Assembly: GCA_012270125.1 (NCBI GenBank)
Contig: JAAXIY010000029.1
Location: forward strand, 8,468-48,801
Origin: Paracoccaceae bacterium
GTDB taxonomy: Bacteria > Pseudomonadota > Alphaproteobacteria > Rhodobacterales > Rhodobacteraceae
DNA: 40,334 bases
Reading direction: 5' to 3'
Under the pieces are notes generated by a model that was not told where the DNA came from, made no database searches, and saw only the letters and a program-made list of their open reading frames with translations. Of the stretch, positions 1 to 8,300 are shown one piece after another; the stretch's first letter is position 1, and each line of letters begins with the position of its first letter. The translations under genes and the position numbers were made by a program.

Positions 1-464
1 CCTACAGACATTGAAGGTGGAACGAAAAGTAAGGTTCTTAAAATTTTCTTCACAATAAAGGCGCTGTCACCACCATTAGAATTTGATTTTAAAATAAAGT
101 CTTTGAAATGGACAAATCCAATTGGGCTATCTAGCGTTCCTTCATATACAGGTAAACGAGTTAATGCCGTATTTTTAAAGGTATCAAAAAGATCTTCCTT
201 TGATATTGTGTCATTTACTGCAACAATATCTGCCTTTGGTATAGACACGTCTTGTACGCTAACGCGTAGAAGGTTTCCTACTTCACTATTGGTATCGGCA
301 TTTAAATTTTCTAAATTTTGCGTTTTATCAGGTTCGTGCTGTAAATCGTCAAAAGATAGCCACCCTGCAATGCGTGCAAAAAAGCTCTGTGGTTTTTGTT
401 TTGATTTAATATTTTTGAGTTGCGCGCTGTGCGCTGCTCTCGAGGATCCGTCTGTGTCGCCCAT
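1..464 (-). CDS. corC: CorC/HlyC-family CBS-domain protein, cut by the window edge
   Basis: The minus strand reads open from ATG at 464 to the window edge, giving the first 154 or so residues; the C-terminus lies outside. After a polar N-terminus and an SFFARIAGW segment comes the family hallmark QDVSIPKADIVAVN and then TALTRLPVYEGTLDSPIGFV, which is the first CBS domain of cytosolic CorC (hemolysin-C-like) proteins. No membrane (DUF21) segments precede it, so this is the short soluble CorC form rather than a CNNM/TlyC transporter. CorC is linked to magnesium/cobalt efflux, though its exact biochemical role is unsettled. It lies 28 nt behind ybeY, in the familiar order miaB-phoH-ybeY-corC, where lnt often follows (not visible here). 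The family call is firm; the function is inferred. Confidence 0.88.
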   Translation of the reverse strand, partial: MGDTDGSSRAAHSAQLKNIKSKQKPQSFFARIAGWLSFDDLQHEPDKTQNLENLNADTNSEVGNLLRVSVQDVSIPKADIVAVNDTISKEDLFDTFKNTALTRLPVYEGTLDSPIGFVHFKDFILKSNSNGGDSAFIVKKILRTLLFVPPSMSV

Positions 465-492
465 GTCTCCATTCCGCTAAGTAGCGTTTCGT

Positions 493-981
493 TTATAAGT
501 ATGGATCGCTTATACCCAGTTTTGCAAGCACTTGCACCTCTATTTTTTCCATTTTTGAGGCATTTTTTTCTTCCTCATGGTCAAATCCAAGTAAATGAAG
601 CACAGAGTGTATAATCAAGTGGTATACATGATGCTCAAACTTAACCTGTGACTCAGTGGCTTCTTTTTTACAAATCTCAAATGCAATCGCTATATCGCCT
701 AGTTCACGAGGGTTGTAAGCTTCAGTAGGCGTTAAAGTACTTTTCACTTCATAATTTTCTGAACTTGCAGGAAAAGATAATACATTGGTTGGGCAATTCT
801 TACCTCTGAATTTATTATTTAATTGCTTTATCTGCTTATTATCACAGGCAAGAACACAGCAAGCAAAACTTTTATGGTTTAGGTTTAGTAAAAAAAGCGT
901 TTCGAAAAACGCTTGATTTGCTATCTGCCTTAAGTCTAAAGTTTCCCACCGAGCATCTTCAATAACGACATCGACAGCCAT
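493..981 (-). CDS. ybeY: Endoribonuclease YbeY (16S rRNA maturation)
   Basis: This 162-residue protein carries the zinc motif HSVLHLLGFDH with His125, His129 and His135, the signature of the UPF0054/YbeY family. It also has the usual central segment RGKNCPTNVLSFP near residues 59-71. YbeY is a metal-dependent RNase involved in maturing the 3' end of 16S rRNA and in ribosome quality control. Its start lies 4 nt after the phoH stop codon, and an AGAGGA ribosome-binding site overlaps that stop, so the two are very probably translated from one mRNA. Length and motif are normal for the family. Confidence 0.95.
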   Translation of the reverse strand: MAVDVVIEDARWETLDLRQIANQAFFETLFLLNLNHKSFACCVLACDNKQIKQLNNKFRGKNCPTNVLSFPASSENYEVKSTLTPTEAYNPRELGDIAIAFEICKKEATESQVKFEHHVYHLIIHSVLHLLGFDHEEEKNASKMEKIEVQVLAKLGISDPYL

Positions 982-985
982 TCCT

Positions 986-2053
986 CTATTTGTCCAAGTT
1001 AACGCTATTTAATTTTTTTTTGCTGTCTTCGTCATAGGCTTCGATTATCGACGCTACTAATGGATGCCGTACGACATCACGTGCCGAGAAATAGTTAAAG
1101 CTAATATTTGGTAAAGTGCTGAGTAACCTTTCAGCCTCAACGAGGCCAGACGTCACCCCTTTAGGTAAATCAATTTGTGATCTATCCCCAGTTATCGCCA
1201 TCCTGCTACCTTCTCCAAGTCTTGTTAAAAACATTTTCATTTGCATAGAGCTGGCATTTTGGGCTTCATCTAAAACTACAAAGGCATGTGAAAGGGTGCG
1301 ACCCCGCATAAATGCTAGCGGTGCAATCTCAATCCGCTTTTCTTCGATTAATTTTGAAAGTTGTTTGCCTGGTAAAAAGTCGTTTAAAGCATCATATAAT
1401 GGCTGCATATAAGGGTCGACTTTATCCTTCATATCACCAGGTAAATACCCCAACTTTTCTCCGGCTTCCACTGCTGGGCGACTAAGGACTATTCGATCAA
1501 CTTCGCCATTAATGAATTTTGATACGGCAACAGCCACAGCAAGATAGGTTTTTCCTGTACCGGCTGGACCAATGCCAAACACTAACTCATTATTAAAAAG
1601 TGATGATGCAAAGGATTTCTGTGCATTTGTTCTTGGCTCAATTGTTTTTTTTCTAGTTTTTATTTCCAAATTGGATTTTTTAAACATTTCAATTTGTTCA
1701 GTTGCATGAGAACTATAGTCCATTTCTTTAAGGTCTATAAATTGACGAAGTTCTCGATCAAGATCACCTGTATCAAGGGATTTTCCAGCTTCAAGCCGTG
1801 TGTATAGTGCTTCTAAAGTCGCTTTCCCATGGGCTCTTGATATTTCATCACCAAACAAATTCAGTTCGTTGCCTCGTCTGACAATCTGCACTGATAGTTT
1901 TTGCTCTATTTCAGCCAAGTTTTTGTCAAATTCTCCACAAAGATCTATCAAAAGCTTATTATCGGAAAATTTTAGATTTGTTTGATCCTGTTCTTCTTTA
2001 TTTTTTATTTTGTCAGCTGTAGTGGGGATCACTAACAGTTCCTTTCCTGTCAT
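986..2053 (-). CDS. phoH: PhoH-family ATPase (PhoH-like protein)
   Basis: The 355-residue product has a Walker A motif GPAGTGKT at residues 162-169 and a Walker B motif VVLDEAQNAS around 259-268. It also has the conserved SRPAVEAGEKLGYLPGDM stretch typical of PhoH/YbeZ proteins. The N-terminal 120 residues match the extra domain found in the proteobacterial YbeZ form. The cytoplasmic ATPase is thought to act in RNA metabolism with its neighbour YbeY, but its substrate is not settled. It is transcribed behind miaB (53 nt gap) and ahead of ybeY. The ATG at 2053 is preceded by a modest TTAGG ribosome-binding site. Nothing looks truncated. Confidence 0.94.
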   Translation of the reverse strand: MTGKELLVIPTTADKIKNKEEQDQTNLKFSDNKLLIDLCGEFDKNLAEIEQKLSVQIVRRGNELNLFGDEISRAHGKATLEALYTRLEAGKSLDTGDLDRELRQFIDLKEMDYSSHATEQIEMFKKSNLEIKTRKKTIEPRTNAQKSFASSLFNNELVFGIGPAGTGKTYLAVAVAVSKFINGEVDRIVLSRPAVEAGEKLGYLPGDMKDKVDPYMQPLYDALNDFLPGKQLSKLIEEKRIEIAPLAFMRGRTLSHAFVVLDEAQNASSMQMKMFLTRLGEGSRMAITGDRSQIDLPKGVTSGLVEAERLLSTLPNISFNYFSARDVVRHPLVASIIEAYDEDSKKKLNSVNLDK

Positions 2054-2106
2054 TTAACCTAAGGGTGCCAAGCGCGTTAAAAAAAATCAACATAAATAAT
2101 GTAGCA

Positions 2107-3432
2107 TTAGTTAGACAGAGATCCACTTAAAGAGTTAGCGTTACTTTTCATTATCTTTACTTGCTTTAGTTCACCCACAGAAATGGTTGGATCAGTTACA
2201 TTCACCGCGTGCAAATATTCCGATTTTCCGACAAGTTGATTATCAAAACGGCCTGTCCTCTCAAATAAAACCTGGACCTCTCTACCAACCATTTTATCTT
2301 GAATGCTTTTTTGCTGTTGCTTGATTAAGTCTTGAAGTTGATGCAGTCTGGCAGTTTTAACTTCCTCAGGCACCTGATCGCGCTCAGCAGCAGGCGTGCC
2401 TGGACGCGTCGAGTATTTAAATGAAAAGGCCTGCCCATATTCAATTTCCTTTATTAACGACATGGTATCATTGAAATCATTTTCTGTTTCTTCTGGAAAT
2501 CCTACAATGAAATCTCCAGAAATAAGAATATCAGGACGCGCATCACGAATTTTTGAAATCAATGAAACATAACTTTCTGCGTCATGGGATCTATTCATTC
2601 GTTTTAAAATCTTGTTTGAACCTGATTGAACAGGCAAGTGGAGATATGGCATGAGTTTCTTACACTGGCCATGAGCTTCAATTAGATCAGGTGTCATATC
2701 GTTTGGGTGACTTGTGGTAAATCGAATTCGATCCAATCCGTCGATTTTTTCTAATTCCCAAATTAACTTAGCCAAACTCCATTCGTTTCCATCTGGACCA
2801 TCGCCGTGATATGCGTTCACATTTTGTCCAAGCAATGTTATTTCTTTCACTCCCGATTGAACTAACTGTTTGGCTTCATCGATAATCCTAATGACTGGCC
2901 TGGAGTTTTCTGCACCACGTGTATACGGCACCACACAGAAGGCGCAAAATTTATCGCAACCCTCTTGAACAGTTAAAAAAGCTGAAGGCCCTCTTTGTGC
3001 CGACCTTTTTCCCTTTAAAACTGAAAATTTATCCTCTTCTGGAAAAGCTATATCAACTTGTTTTTTGCCATCTACGGCATTGGCCGCTAAATCTGCGATA
3101 TTATGGTAACTTTGAGGGCCAACGATCAAATCAACCAGAGGTTGGCGTTTAATAATCTCGTCTCCCTCAGCTTGTGCGACGCAGCCTGTCACACCAATTT
3201 TTAGAGATGGTTTGACCGTCTTTAAATCCTTAAATCTTCCCAACTCAGAATAAACTTTTTCGGCAGCTTTTTCCCTAATATGACACGTGTTTAAGAGTAT
3301 CATATCTGCCTCGCTAGGATTGAGAGTTTCTTCGTAACCATCTTCTCCAAGAGCTTCAGACATACGCTCACTGTCATAAACATTCATTTGGCATCCATAT
3401 GTTTTTATGTACAGCTTTTTGGGTTTGTTCAT
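2107..3432 (-). CDS. miaB: tRNA-2-methylthio-N6-dimethylallyladenosine synthase MiaB
   Basis: MiaB is a radical-SAM methylthiotransferase that adds a methylthio group to i6A37 in tRNAs reading UNN codons. Counting from the preferred ATG at 3432 (441 residues), the N-terminal cluster cysteines are Cys14 (TYGCQMNVYDSE), Cys50 (LLNTCHIRE) and Cys84 (GVTGCVAQ). The radical-SAM cluster is GCDKFCAFCVVPYTRG with Cys159, Cys163 and Cys166. A C-terminal TRAM domain follows (KMVGREVQVLFE onward). A GTG at 3447 would add five residues, but AGGGAG overlaps that GTG with no spacing, and MNKPKKLYIKTYGCQMN is the expected N-terminus. All cysteines and the normal length are present. Confidence 0.95.
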   Translation of the reverse strand: MNKPKKLYIKTYGCQMNVYDSERMSEALGEDGYEETLNPSEADMILLNTCHIREKAAEKVYSELGRFKDLKTVKPSLKIGVTGCVAQAEGDEIIKRQPLVDLIVGPQSYHNIADLAANAVDGKKQVDIAFPEEDKFSVLKGKRSAQRGPSAFLTVQEGCDKFCAFCVVPYTRGAENSRPVIRIIDEAKQLVQSGVKEITLLGQNVNAYHGDGPDGNEWSLAKLIWELEKIDGLDRIRFTTSHPNDMTPDLIEAHGQCKKLMPYLHLPVQSGSNKILKRMNRSHDAESYVSLISKIRDARPDILISGDFIVGFPEETENDFNDTMSLIKEIEYGQAFSFKYSTRPGTPAAERDQVPEEVKTARLHQLQDLIKQQQKSIQDKMVGREVQVLFERTGRFDNQLVGKSEYLHAVNVTDPTISVGELKQVKIMKSNANSLSGSLSN

Positions 3433-3464
3433 GGTTATACATCTCACTCCCTAGGGTAGTAGGC

Positions 3465-3492
3465 GCTATATCAAGTTTATAAAAAATCGCAA
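3465..3492 (-). promoter_or_regulatory. Predicted sigma70-type promoter for miaB
   Basis: On the minus strand TTGCGA (3492-3487) is followed after 16 nt by TATAGC (3470-3465), a good -35/-10 pair. Transcription would start near 3458, just ahead of miaB. It overlaps the first codon of the long plus-strand reading frame beginning at 3492, which argues that the divergent gene really starts later, at 3606. This is a sequence match only. Confidence 0.42.
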
Positions 3493-3605
3493 TGGAAAGA
3501 TATAGTGAAGGTTTTGGGTTTATTTTAACGTTTGGTCTATTGACTTTGCTTTCGTTGAATTTAGTACCAAAGTTGTGTGGTGGTAAACTTGGATTTGAAG
3601 CGGAA

Positions 3606-5903
3606 ATGGAAAAGTTTGGGAAAAGTCAGTCAGTCTTAAGAACAGAGGATAACCGTTTTTTAACGGGCAAAGGCAAATACATAGACGATCAAACTCCATC
3701 TAATTCACTTTTTGCTTATTTTTTTAGATCTCAAGTTGCGCACGCTAAAATCAAGGAATTAAATGTAGAAGATGCTAAGAAAGCCAATGGTATATGTGCG
3801 ATTTTTACTTCTAACGATTTAGAGAGTCGTGGCGTTAAAAATGACCTAGTAGGTGTCACGGTCAAGAACCGAGATGGAACCGATGGCGCCTGTCCCAAAA
3901 GGCCTTTGTTGGCAGAGGATAGGGTCCGCTTTGTGGGAGAGCCTGTAGCGTTGATAATTGCTGACACAATACAGGATGCAAAAGATGCTTCCGAGTTGAT
4001 AGAGGTGGATTATGAAGACCTACCTGTATCAACAAATCTTGAGGCCGGCGAAAACTCGATACACCAAGAGGCTCCAGGCAACGTAGCCTTTGAATGGCAA
4101 ATTGGAGATGAAAAAAGAACAAACGCTATTTTTGAAAAAGCGAACAAAGTTGTTTCAATGGAAGTCTCAAATAACAGAATTATTGCTAATTCAATGGAGC
4201 CTAGGGGTTGTTATGCTGAATGGAATAAAAATCGGTTACATCTTTCTGTGAGTGGTCAAGGCGTTTGGGTGCATAAGAAATTTGTATCAGAGATTCTTGG
4301 TTTGCAGAGTCAGCAAATTAGGGTCACCAACCCTGATGTTGGCGGTGGTTTTGGAATGAAGGCTATGGGGTATCCGGAGGAGTTTTTGGTTTCTTTTGCA
4401 GCTATCCAGTTAAAACGACCTGTTCGGTGGATGTCTGAGCGCACCGAGGCTATGTTAAGTGATAATGCGGGCCGAGATTTGAAGCATTTTGCAGAGTTAG
4501 CTTTTGATATAAAAAATAAGATTATCGGTTATCGGGTTAATACATTTTGTAATCTGGGCGCCTATAATTCTAGGTTTGGACAGAATATTCAAACAGGATT
4601 ATTTTCAAAAGTTTTAATGGGTGTGTATGATGTTCAAAATACCTTCCTAAAAGTTTCAGGTATTTACACAAATACTACTCAGGTTGATGCTTACAGAGGA
4701 GCTGGGCGTCCAGAAGCAATTTATTTACTAGAACGAATGATTGATCGCTCTGCTAGAGAATTAGGTGTTGATCCACTTGAATTGCGACGTATAAATTTTA
4801 TTAAAACAAACAAGTTTCCTTATAGATCATCTACTGGCGAGATTATTGACGTCGGTGATTTTGACCGAGTTCTAAACGCTGCAGAGAAGTTCGCTGATAT
4901 CAAAGGATTTGCGACACGTAAAAAAGAGAGCCAGTCAAAAGGATTGTTAAGAGGTCTAGGTCTTTGTTACTATATCGAAAGCATTTTAGGCGATCCCAGT
5001 GAGGAAGCAAAAGTAGTTTTCCAAGAAAATGGTGAAGTAAAGATTTTTGTTGGTACGCAGTCTAATGGACAGGGGCATGAGACTGTTTTTGCCCAATTTC
5101 TCTCAGATCAAACTGGGATTCCCAGTGATAAAATTACTGTTGTTCAAGGAGACAGTGACCTTATCGAAAATGGGGGCGGCACAGGTGGATCTCGGTCTGT
5201 GACCGTTCAAAACAACGCTACTCTGGCAACAGTAGACAAGATCATTAAATCTTTTTCTCAATATTTGTCAGAAAAGCTTGCAGTTGATCCTTCAAATATT
5301 GAATTTGATGATATTTCTTTTCGAATTAAGGGGTCAAATTTTAGTCCCGACATGCTTGAAGTAGCTTCAATGGCACGAAGCGATCAAAGATTAGATCTTA
5401 TAACGCATTCGGCAAAAGCAACCTTGGAAGCCAGATCTTTTCCTAACGGAGCTCATTTTTCCGAGGTTGAAATTGATCCAGAGACTGGTGTGGTTAAAGT
5501 GGTTAGCTACACTGTTGTTGATGACTTTGGTAATCTCATTAATCCCATGCTTGCTGAAGGTCAGGTTCACGGTGGTGTTGGTCAAGGAATTGGTCAAGCA
5601 GTATATGAACGTGTTGTCTATGATGAAGATGGCCAACTACTCACCGCAACATTTATGGATTACGCTATGCCTCGTGCCAAGGATTTACCATTTTACAAAT
5701 TTGATACAGAGTGCGTTCCTTCCACTGCTAATATTATGGGAATGAAGGGATGTGGTGAAGCGGGTACTGTTGGTGCGCTGGCCGCTGTTGCGAATGCTGT
5801 ACAAGACGCATTATGGGAACATGGTATCAAGCAGGTTGATATGCCTTTTACCAGTGAAACCATTTGGTCTATGATCCAATCGCGCAAGATAGCAGCCGAA
5901 TAA
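3606..5903 (+). CDS. Xanthine dehydrogenase-family molybdopterin-binding large subunit (form II CoxL-like)
   Basis: This 765-residue protein has the fold and motifs of the molybdenum hydroxylase large subunit. Counted from the preferred ATG, these are GGGFGMK (246-252), AYRGAGRPE (from 362) and MKGCGEAGTVGA with the catalytic Glu at 718. AYRGAGR is the loop of form II CoxL-like enzymes; genuine aerobic CO dehydrogenase has AYxCSFR, so CO oxidation is unlikely and the substrate is unknown. The frame stays open 38 codons upstream to ATG 3492. That extension is hydrophobic, unlike the family, and overlaps a predicted miaB promoter, while MEKFGKSQSVLRTEDNRFLTGKGKY is a typical N-terminus. A TTGACT at 3540-3545 may mark its promoter. 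The FAD (CoxM) and 2Fe-2S (CoxS) partners are absent on both sides. Confidence 0.9.
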   Translation: MEKFGKSQSVLRTEDNRFLTGKGKYIDDQTPSNSLFAYFFRSQVAHAKIKELNVEDAKKANGICAIFTSNDLESRGVKNDLVGVTVKNRDGTDGACPKRPLLAEDRVRFVGEPVALIIADTIQDAKDASELIEVDYEDLPVSTNLEAGENSIHQEAPGNVAFEWQIGDEKRTNAIFEKANKVVSMEVSNNRIIANSMEPRGCYAEWNKNRLHLSVSGQGVWVHKKFVSEILGLQSQQIRVTNPDVGGGFGMKAMGYPEEFLVSFAAIQLKRPVRWMSERTEAMLSDNAGRDLKHFAELAFDIKNKIIGYRVNTFCNLGAYNSRFGQNIQTGLFSKVLMGVYDVQNTFLKVSGIYTNTTQVDAYRGAGRPEAIYLLERMIDRSARELGVDPLELRRINFIKTNKFPYRSSTGEIIDVGDFDRVLNAAEKFADIKGFATRKKESQSKGLLRGLGLCYYIESILGDPSEEAKVVFQENGEVKIFVGTQSNGQGHETVFAQFLSDQTGIPSDKITVVQGDSDLIENGGGTGGSRSVTVQNNATLATVDKIIKSFSQYLSEKLAVDPSNIEFDDISFRIKGSNFSPDMLEVASMARSDQRLDLITHSAKATLEARSFPNGAHFSEVEIDPETGVVKVVSYTVVDDFGNLINPMLAEGQVHGGVGQGIGQAVYERVVYDEDGQLLTATFMDYAMPRAKDLPFYKFDTECVPSTANIMGMKGCGEAGTVGALAAVANAVQDALWEHGIKQVDMPFTSETIWSMIQSRKIAAE

Positions 5904-5925
5904 AAGTGATTTTCAGGGAAACATT

Positions 5926-6396
5926 ATGGCATTACTTACAGATACGTTTTTAAGGAATATTTTAACAACCACAAAAACTATTGCCATGGTCGGCTTGAGC
6001 ATGAATGAGACAAGGCCCAGTTATTTTGTTGGGAGATATCTTCATATGCGAGGCTACAAGATTATACCGGTCAATGCTGGTCATGGAGGGAAACATTTCT
6101 TTGGCCAAGTGGTTGTGTCGAGCATCGAAGAAATCGATGAACCCGTAGATATGATTGACATTTTTAGAAAACCAGAAGCGGTTCCGCAAATTGTGGATGA
6201 TTGTTTGGCAAAATTAACAGGTCTAAAAACTATCTGGATGCAAATTGGAATCACACATGAAAGTGCTGCTCTTAAGGCAAGACAAGCCGGCTTGAATGTG
6301 ATTGAAAATCGATGTCCAAAAATAGAGCATCAAAGATTATTTGGTGAACTTAGGAAAGCGGGTTTTGCAACAAATATAATATCATCGCGTTTATGA
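5926..6396 (+). CDS. CoA-binding domain protein (YccU-like)
   Basis: This 156-residue protein is a single Rossmann-like CoA-binding domain, as in succinyl-CoA synthetase alpha chains and E. coli YccU. Visible hallmarks are KTIAMVGLSMNETRPSYFVG near the N-terminus, the strand-turn YKIIPVNAG, VDMIDIFRKPEAVP in the middle and IENRCPKIEH near the end. Such proteins bind CoA or acyl-CoA but their cellular role is not established. It begins 22 nt after the molybdenum hydroxylase, so the two may form one transcript. Its last 6 nt overlap the 3' end of hisE on the other strand. Confidence 0.9.
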   Translation: MALLTDTFLRNILTTTKTIAMVGLSMNETRPSYFVGRYLHMRGYKIIPVNAGHGGKHFFGQVVVSSIEEIDEPVDMIDIFRKPEAVPQIVDDCLAKLTGLKTIWMQIGITHESAALKARQAGLNVIENRCPKIEHQRLFGELRKAGFATNIISSRL

Positions 6397-6699
6397 TCGC
6401 TCTTTTTTTTCGCTCAGACCTGATTTATTTGTTCTGTTTTCCAATTCGTTCAGCACATCAGCAAATTTAATGTTTCTAGATTTCAGCATAACTAAATAAT
6501 GGAAAAGAACGTCAGCTGCTTCTGAAATCAGTTCCTTGTTATTTCCTTTTACGGCCTCGATAATTGCTTCTACAGCCTCTTCTCCAAACTTTTCAGCACA
6601 TTTTTCTGGACCTTGTGATAAGAGTTTTGCTGTCCAGCTTTCTGATGGATCAGCAGTAGCACGAGCATCAATAATCTTAATTAAATTTTCTAAATTCAT
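6391..6699 (-). CDS. hisE: Phosphoribosyl-ATP pyrophosphatase HisE
   Basis: HisE hydrolyses phosphoribosyl-ATP to phosphoribosyl-AMP and pyrophosphate, the second step of histidine synthesis. The 102-residue all-helical protein contains the MazG-like metal-binding signature: [20 protein letters not shown] followed by [15 protein letters not shown]. It is a stand-alone HisE without a fused HisI domain. Its ATG overlaps the hisF stop by 4 nt (6696-6699), implying translational coupling at the end of hisA-hisF-hisE. Its own 3' end overlaps the convergent CoA-binding protein gene by 6 nt. Confidence 0.95.
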   Translation of the reverse strand: MNLENLIKIIDARATADPSESWTAKLLSQGPEKCAEKFGEEAVEAIIEAVKGNNKELISEAADVLFHYLVMLKSRNIKFADVLNELENRTNKSGLSEKKERS

Positions 6700-7460
6700 C
6701 TTTCTAACCTGACCGGAATCCCAGCTTTGTCCATATGTTTCTTGGCTTGCTCAATAGTATATTCACCAAAATGAAATATAGAAGCGGCAAGAACCGCAGA
6801 TGCCCCACCTTTTATAACCCCTTCAACAAGATGGTCTAAAGTGCCAACTCCACCGGAAGCGATTACTGGGATTTTCACAGAATCAGAAATGGCCCGGGTC
6901 ATTTCTAAATTAAAGCCTGATTTTGTTCCATCTTTATCCATTGAGGTCAATAATATTTCCCCTGCACCTTTCTTTTCAATAAGTTGAGCGAACTCAACGG
7001 CATCTATGCCAGTTGGTTCTCTTCCTCCGTGAGTGAACAGCTCCCACTTCCCTGATGAGACGGCCTTTGCATCAATTGCGCAAACTATACACTGTGAGCC
7101 AAATCTAGCAGCGGACTCGGAAATAACATCTGGGTTATTAACTGCAGCGGAATTAAAACTCACTTTATCAGCACCTGCTAATAAAAGATTACGAACATCT
7201 TCGGAGGATCTGACCCCTCCACCAACTGTTAGCGGAATAAAACATTTTTCAGCTGTTTTTTGAACCATAGAGTAAGTTGTTTCACGGTTCTGATACGTTG
7301 CATTAATATCAAGAAAACAGAGTTCATCTGCTCCTTCTTTATCATATCGCTCGGCTGCTTCCACCGGATCACCGGCATCTCTAAGCCCAACAAAATTAAT
7401 TCCTTTTACAACCCGTCCATTTGCCACATCAAGACATGGAATAATTCTGCATTTAAGCAT
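6696..7460 (-). CDS. hisF: Imidazole glycerol phosphate synthase cyclase subunit HisF
   Basis: HisF uses ammonia delivered by HisH to turn PRFAR into imidazole glycerol phosphate and AICAR. The (beta/alpha)8 barrel shows [20 protein letters not shown] with the N-terminal catalytic Asp, and [10 protein letters not shown] with the second Asp. It also has the phosphate-binding loops [10 protein letters not shown] and PVIASGGVG. The frame extends 23 codons upstream, but that part is out-of-frame hisA sequence. The ATG at 7460 gives 254 residues, the family norm, and overlaps the hisA stop by 8 nt. HisF must pair with HisH, encoded about 1.3 kb away in a separate minus-strand group. Confidence 0.96.
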   Translation of the reverse strand: MLKCRIIPCLDVANGRVVKGINFVGLRDAGDPVEAAERYDKEGADELCFLDINATYQNRETTYSMVQKTAEKCFIPLTVGGGVRSSEDVRNLLLAGADKVSFNSAAVNNPDVISESAARFGSQCIVCAIDAKAVSSGKWELFTHGGREPTGIDAVEFAQLIEKKGAGEILLTSMDKDGTKSGFNLEMTRAISDSVKIPVIASGGVGTLDHLVEGVIKGGASAVLAASIFHFGEYTIEQAKKHMDKAGIPVRLER

Positions 7461-8175
7461 TGAGAACATCCAATGCTTGCTCAATACTGAATTTATGATC
7501 GTACAGAGCTCTTCCTGAAATAACGCCATTGAGTTGTGCGCCGCAGTCCCGAAGAGCTTCCAAGTCTTGCAGAGAGCTTACTCCGCCCGATGCAATTACT
7601 GGAATAGAAACAGCATTAGCCATTTCTGCTGTGGCACTTAAATTTGGTCCCATCATAGCGCCATCTCTATCAATATCCGTGTAAATGACTGCTGAAACCC
7701 CATCGTTTTCAAACTTCTTAGCCAGCTCGGTGGCTGCTATATCAGTATTATTTGCCCAACCATCTGTTGCAACACGTCCATTACGAGCATCTATTCCAAC
7801 TGCTATCCTACCTGGATATTTGCTTGCTGCGATTTTCACTAAAGAGGGGTTTTCTACAGCCACTGTTCCTAAAATAACTCGTTCAAGTCCTTTTGAAAGC
7901 CACATTTCTATTGTTTCAAGATTTCTAATACCTCCACCTAATTGAATGGGAATATTGCAGTTTTGTAAAATTTCTTCCACCGCTTCTGCATTAATTGGTT
8001 TCCCTGAAAAGGCGCCATTTAGATCGACTAAATGCAACCATTGACAGTTTTGGCCAACAAAGCTCAAGGCTTGATCTACAGGACTATCATTGAATACTGT
8101 TGATTTATTCATATCCCCACGAAGCAGTCGAACTGCTTTTCCATCTTTTAAATCAATTGCTGGATACAAAATCAT
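7453..8175 (-). CDS. hisA: ProFAR isomerase HisA
   Basis: HisA (240 residues) isomerises ProFAR to PRFAR, the step before HisF/HisH. The TIM barrel is a sister of His[21 protein letters not shown] contains the first catalytic Asp, and [16 protein letters not shown] the second. Phosphate loops are IQLGGGIRN and PVIASGGVS. It is first in the hisA-hisF-hisE group and reads away from the DUF2147 gene. A possible promoter lies at 8212-8239. Its stop overlaps the hisF start. Family, length and context agree. Confidence 0.96.
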   Translation of the reverse strand: MILYPAIDLKDGKAVRLLRGDMNKSTVFNDSPVDQALSFVGQNCQWLHLVDLNGAFSGKPINAEAVEEILQNCNIPIQLGGGIRNLETIEMWLSKGLERVILGTVAVENPSLVKIAASKYPGRIAVGIDARNGRVATDGWANNTDIAATELAKKFENDGVSAVIYTDIDRDGAMMGPNLSATAEMANAVSIPVIASGGVSSLQDLEALRDCGAQLNGVISGRALYDHKFSIEQALDVLNA

Positions 8176-8211
8176 AAAAATTCCTCAATAATCAGGCTTA
8201 TGTTGTGCAGC

Positions 8212-8239
8212 CTTATAGCTAATTTACAACGTGACACAA
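8212..8239 (-). promoter_or_regulatory. Possible hisA promoter
   Basis: On the minus strand TTGTGT (8239-8234) and TATAAG (8217-8212) are 16 nt apart, a moderate -35/-10 pair. The pair lies inside an inverted repeat with arms TGTTGTG (8201-8207) and CACAACA (8235-8241), so a regulator could bind over it. This is a motif match without other support. Confidence 0.33.
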
Positions 8240-8263
8240 CAAAAGGCTTGAAACTAGGCAAGA

Positions 8264-8278
8264 AGATGTTCAACATCT
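8264..8278. promoter_or_regulatory. 15-bp palindrome, candidate operator upstream of DUF2147
   Basis: AGATGTT C AACATCT is a perfect 7-bp inverted repeat around one base, lying 22 nt before the DUF2147 start codon. A weak promoter can be drawn over it: TTGAAA at 8248-8253 and CAACAT at 8271-8276, 17 nt apart. The palindrome would then be centred at the -10 element, where a repressor typically binds. A one-base loop makes a DNA site more likely than an RNA hairpin. The regulator is unknown. Confidence 0.35.
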
Positions 8279-8300
8279 GGGGTGTTAGGGAGGAAAATTA

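Noticed and set aside
103-480. Plus-strand reading frame opposite corC
   Set aside because: It is a shadow of the clearly conserved minus-strand CorC frame.
3492-3605. N-terminal membrane anchor on the molybdenum hydroxylase
   Set aside because: The hydrophobic stretch exists only if the first ATG is used; homologue-like sequence begins at 3606 and a divergent promoter overlaps the upstream codon.
3606-5903. Aerobic CO dehydrogenase large subunit
   Set aside because: The active-site loop reads AYRGAGR and not AYxCSFR, and the two partner subunits are absent, so the CO-oxidising function is not supported.
6696-7529. 277-residue HisF with a long N-terminus
   Set aside because: The first 23 residues are out-of-frame hisA sequence; [12 protein letters not shown] is the family start.
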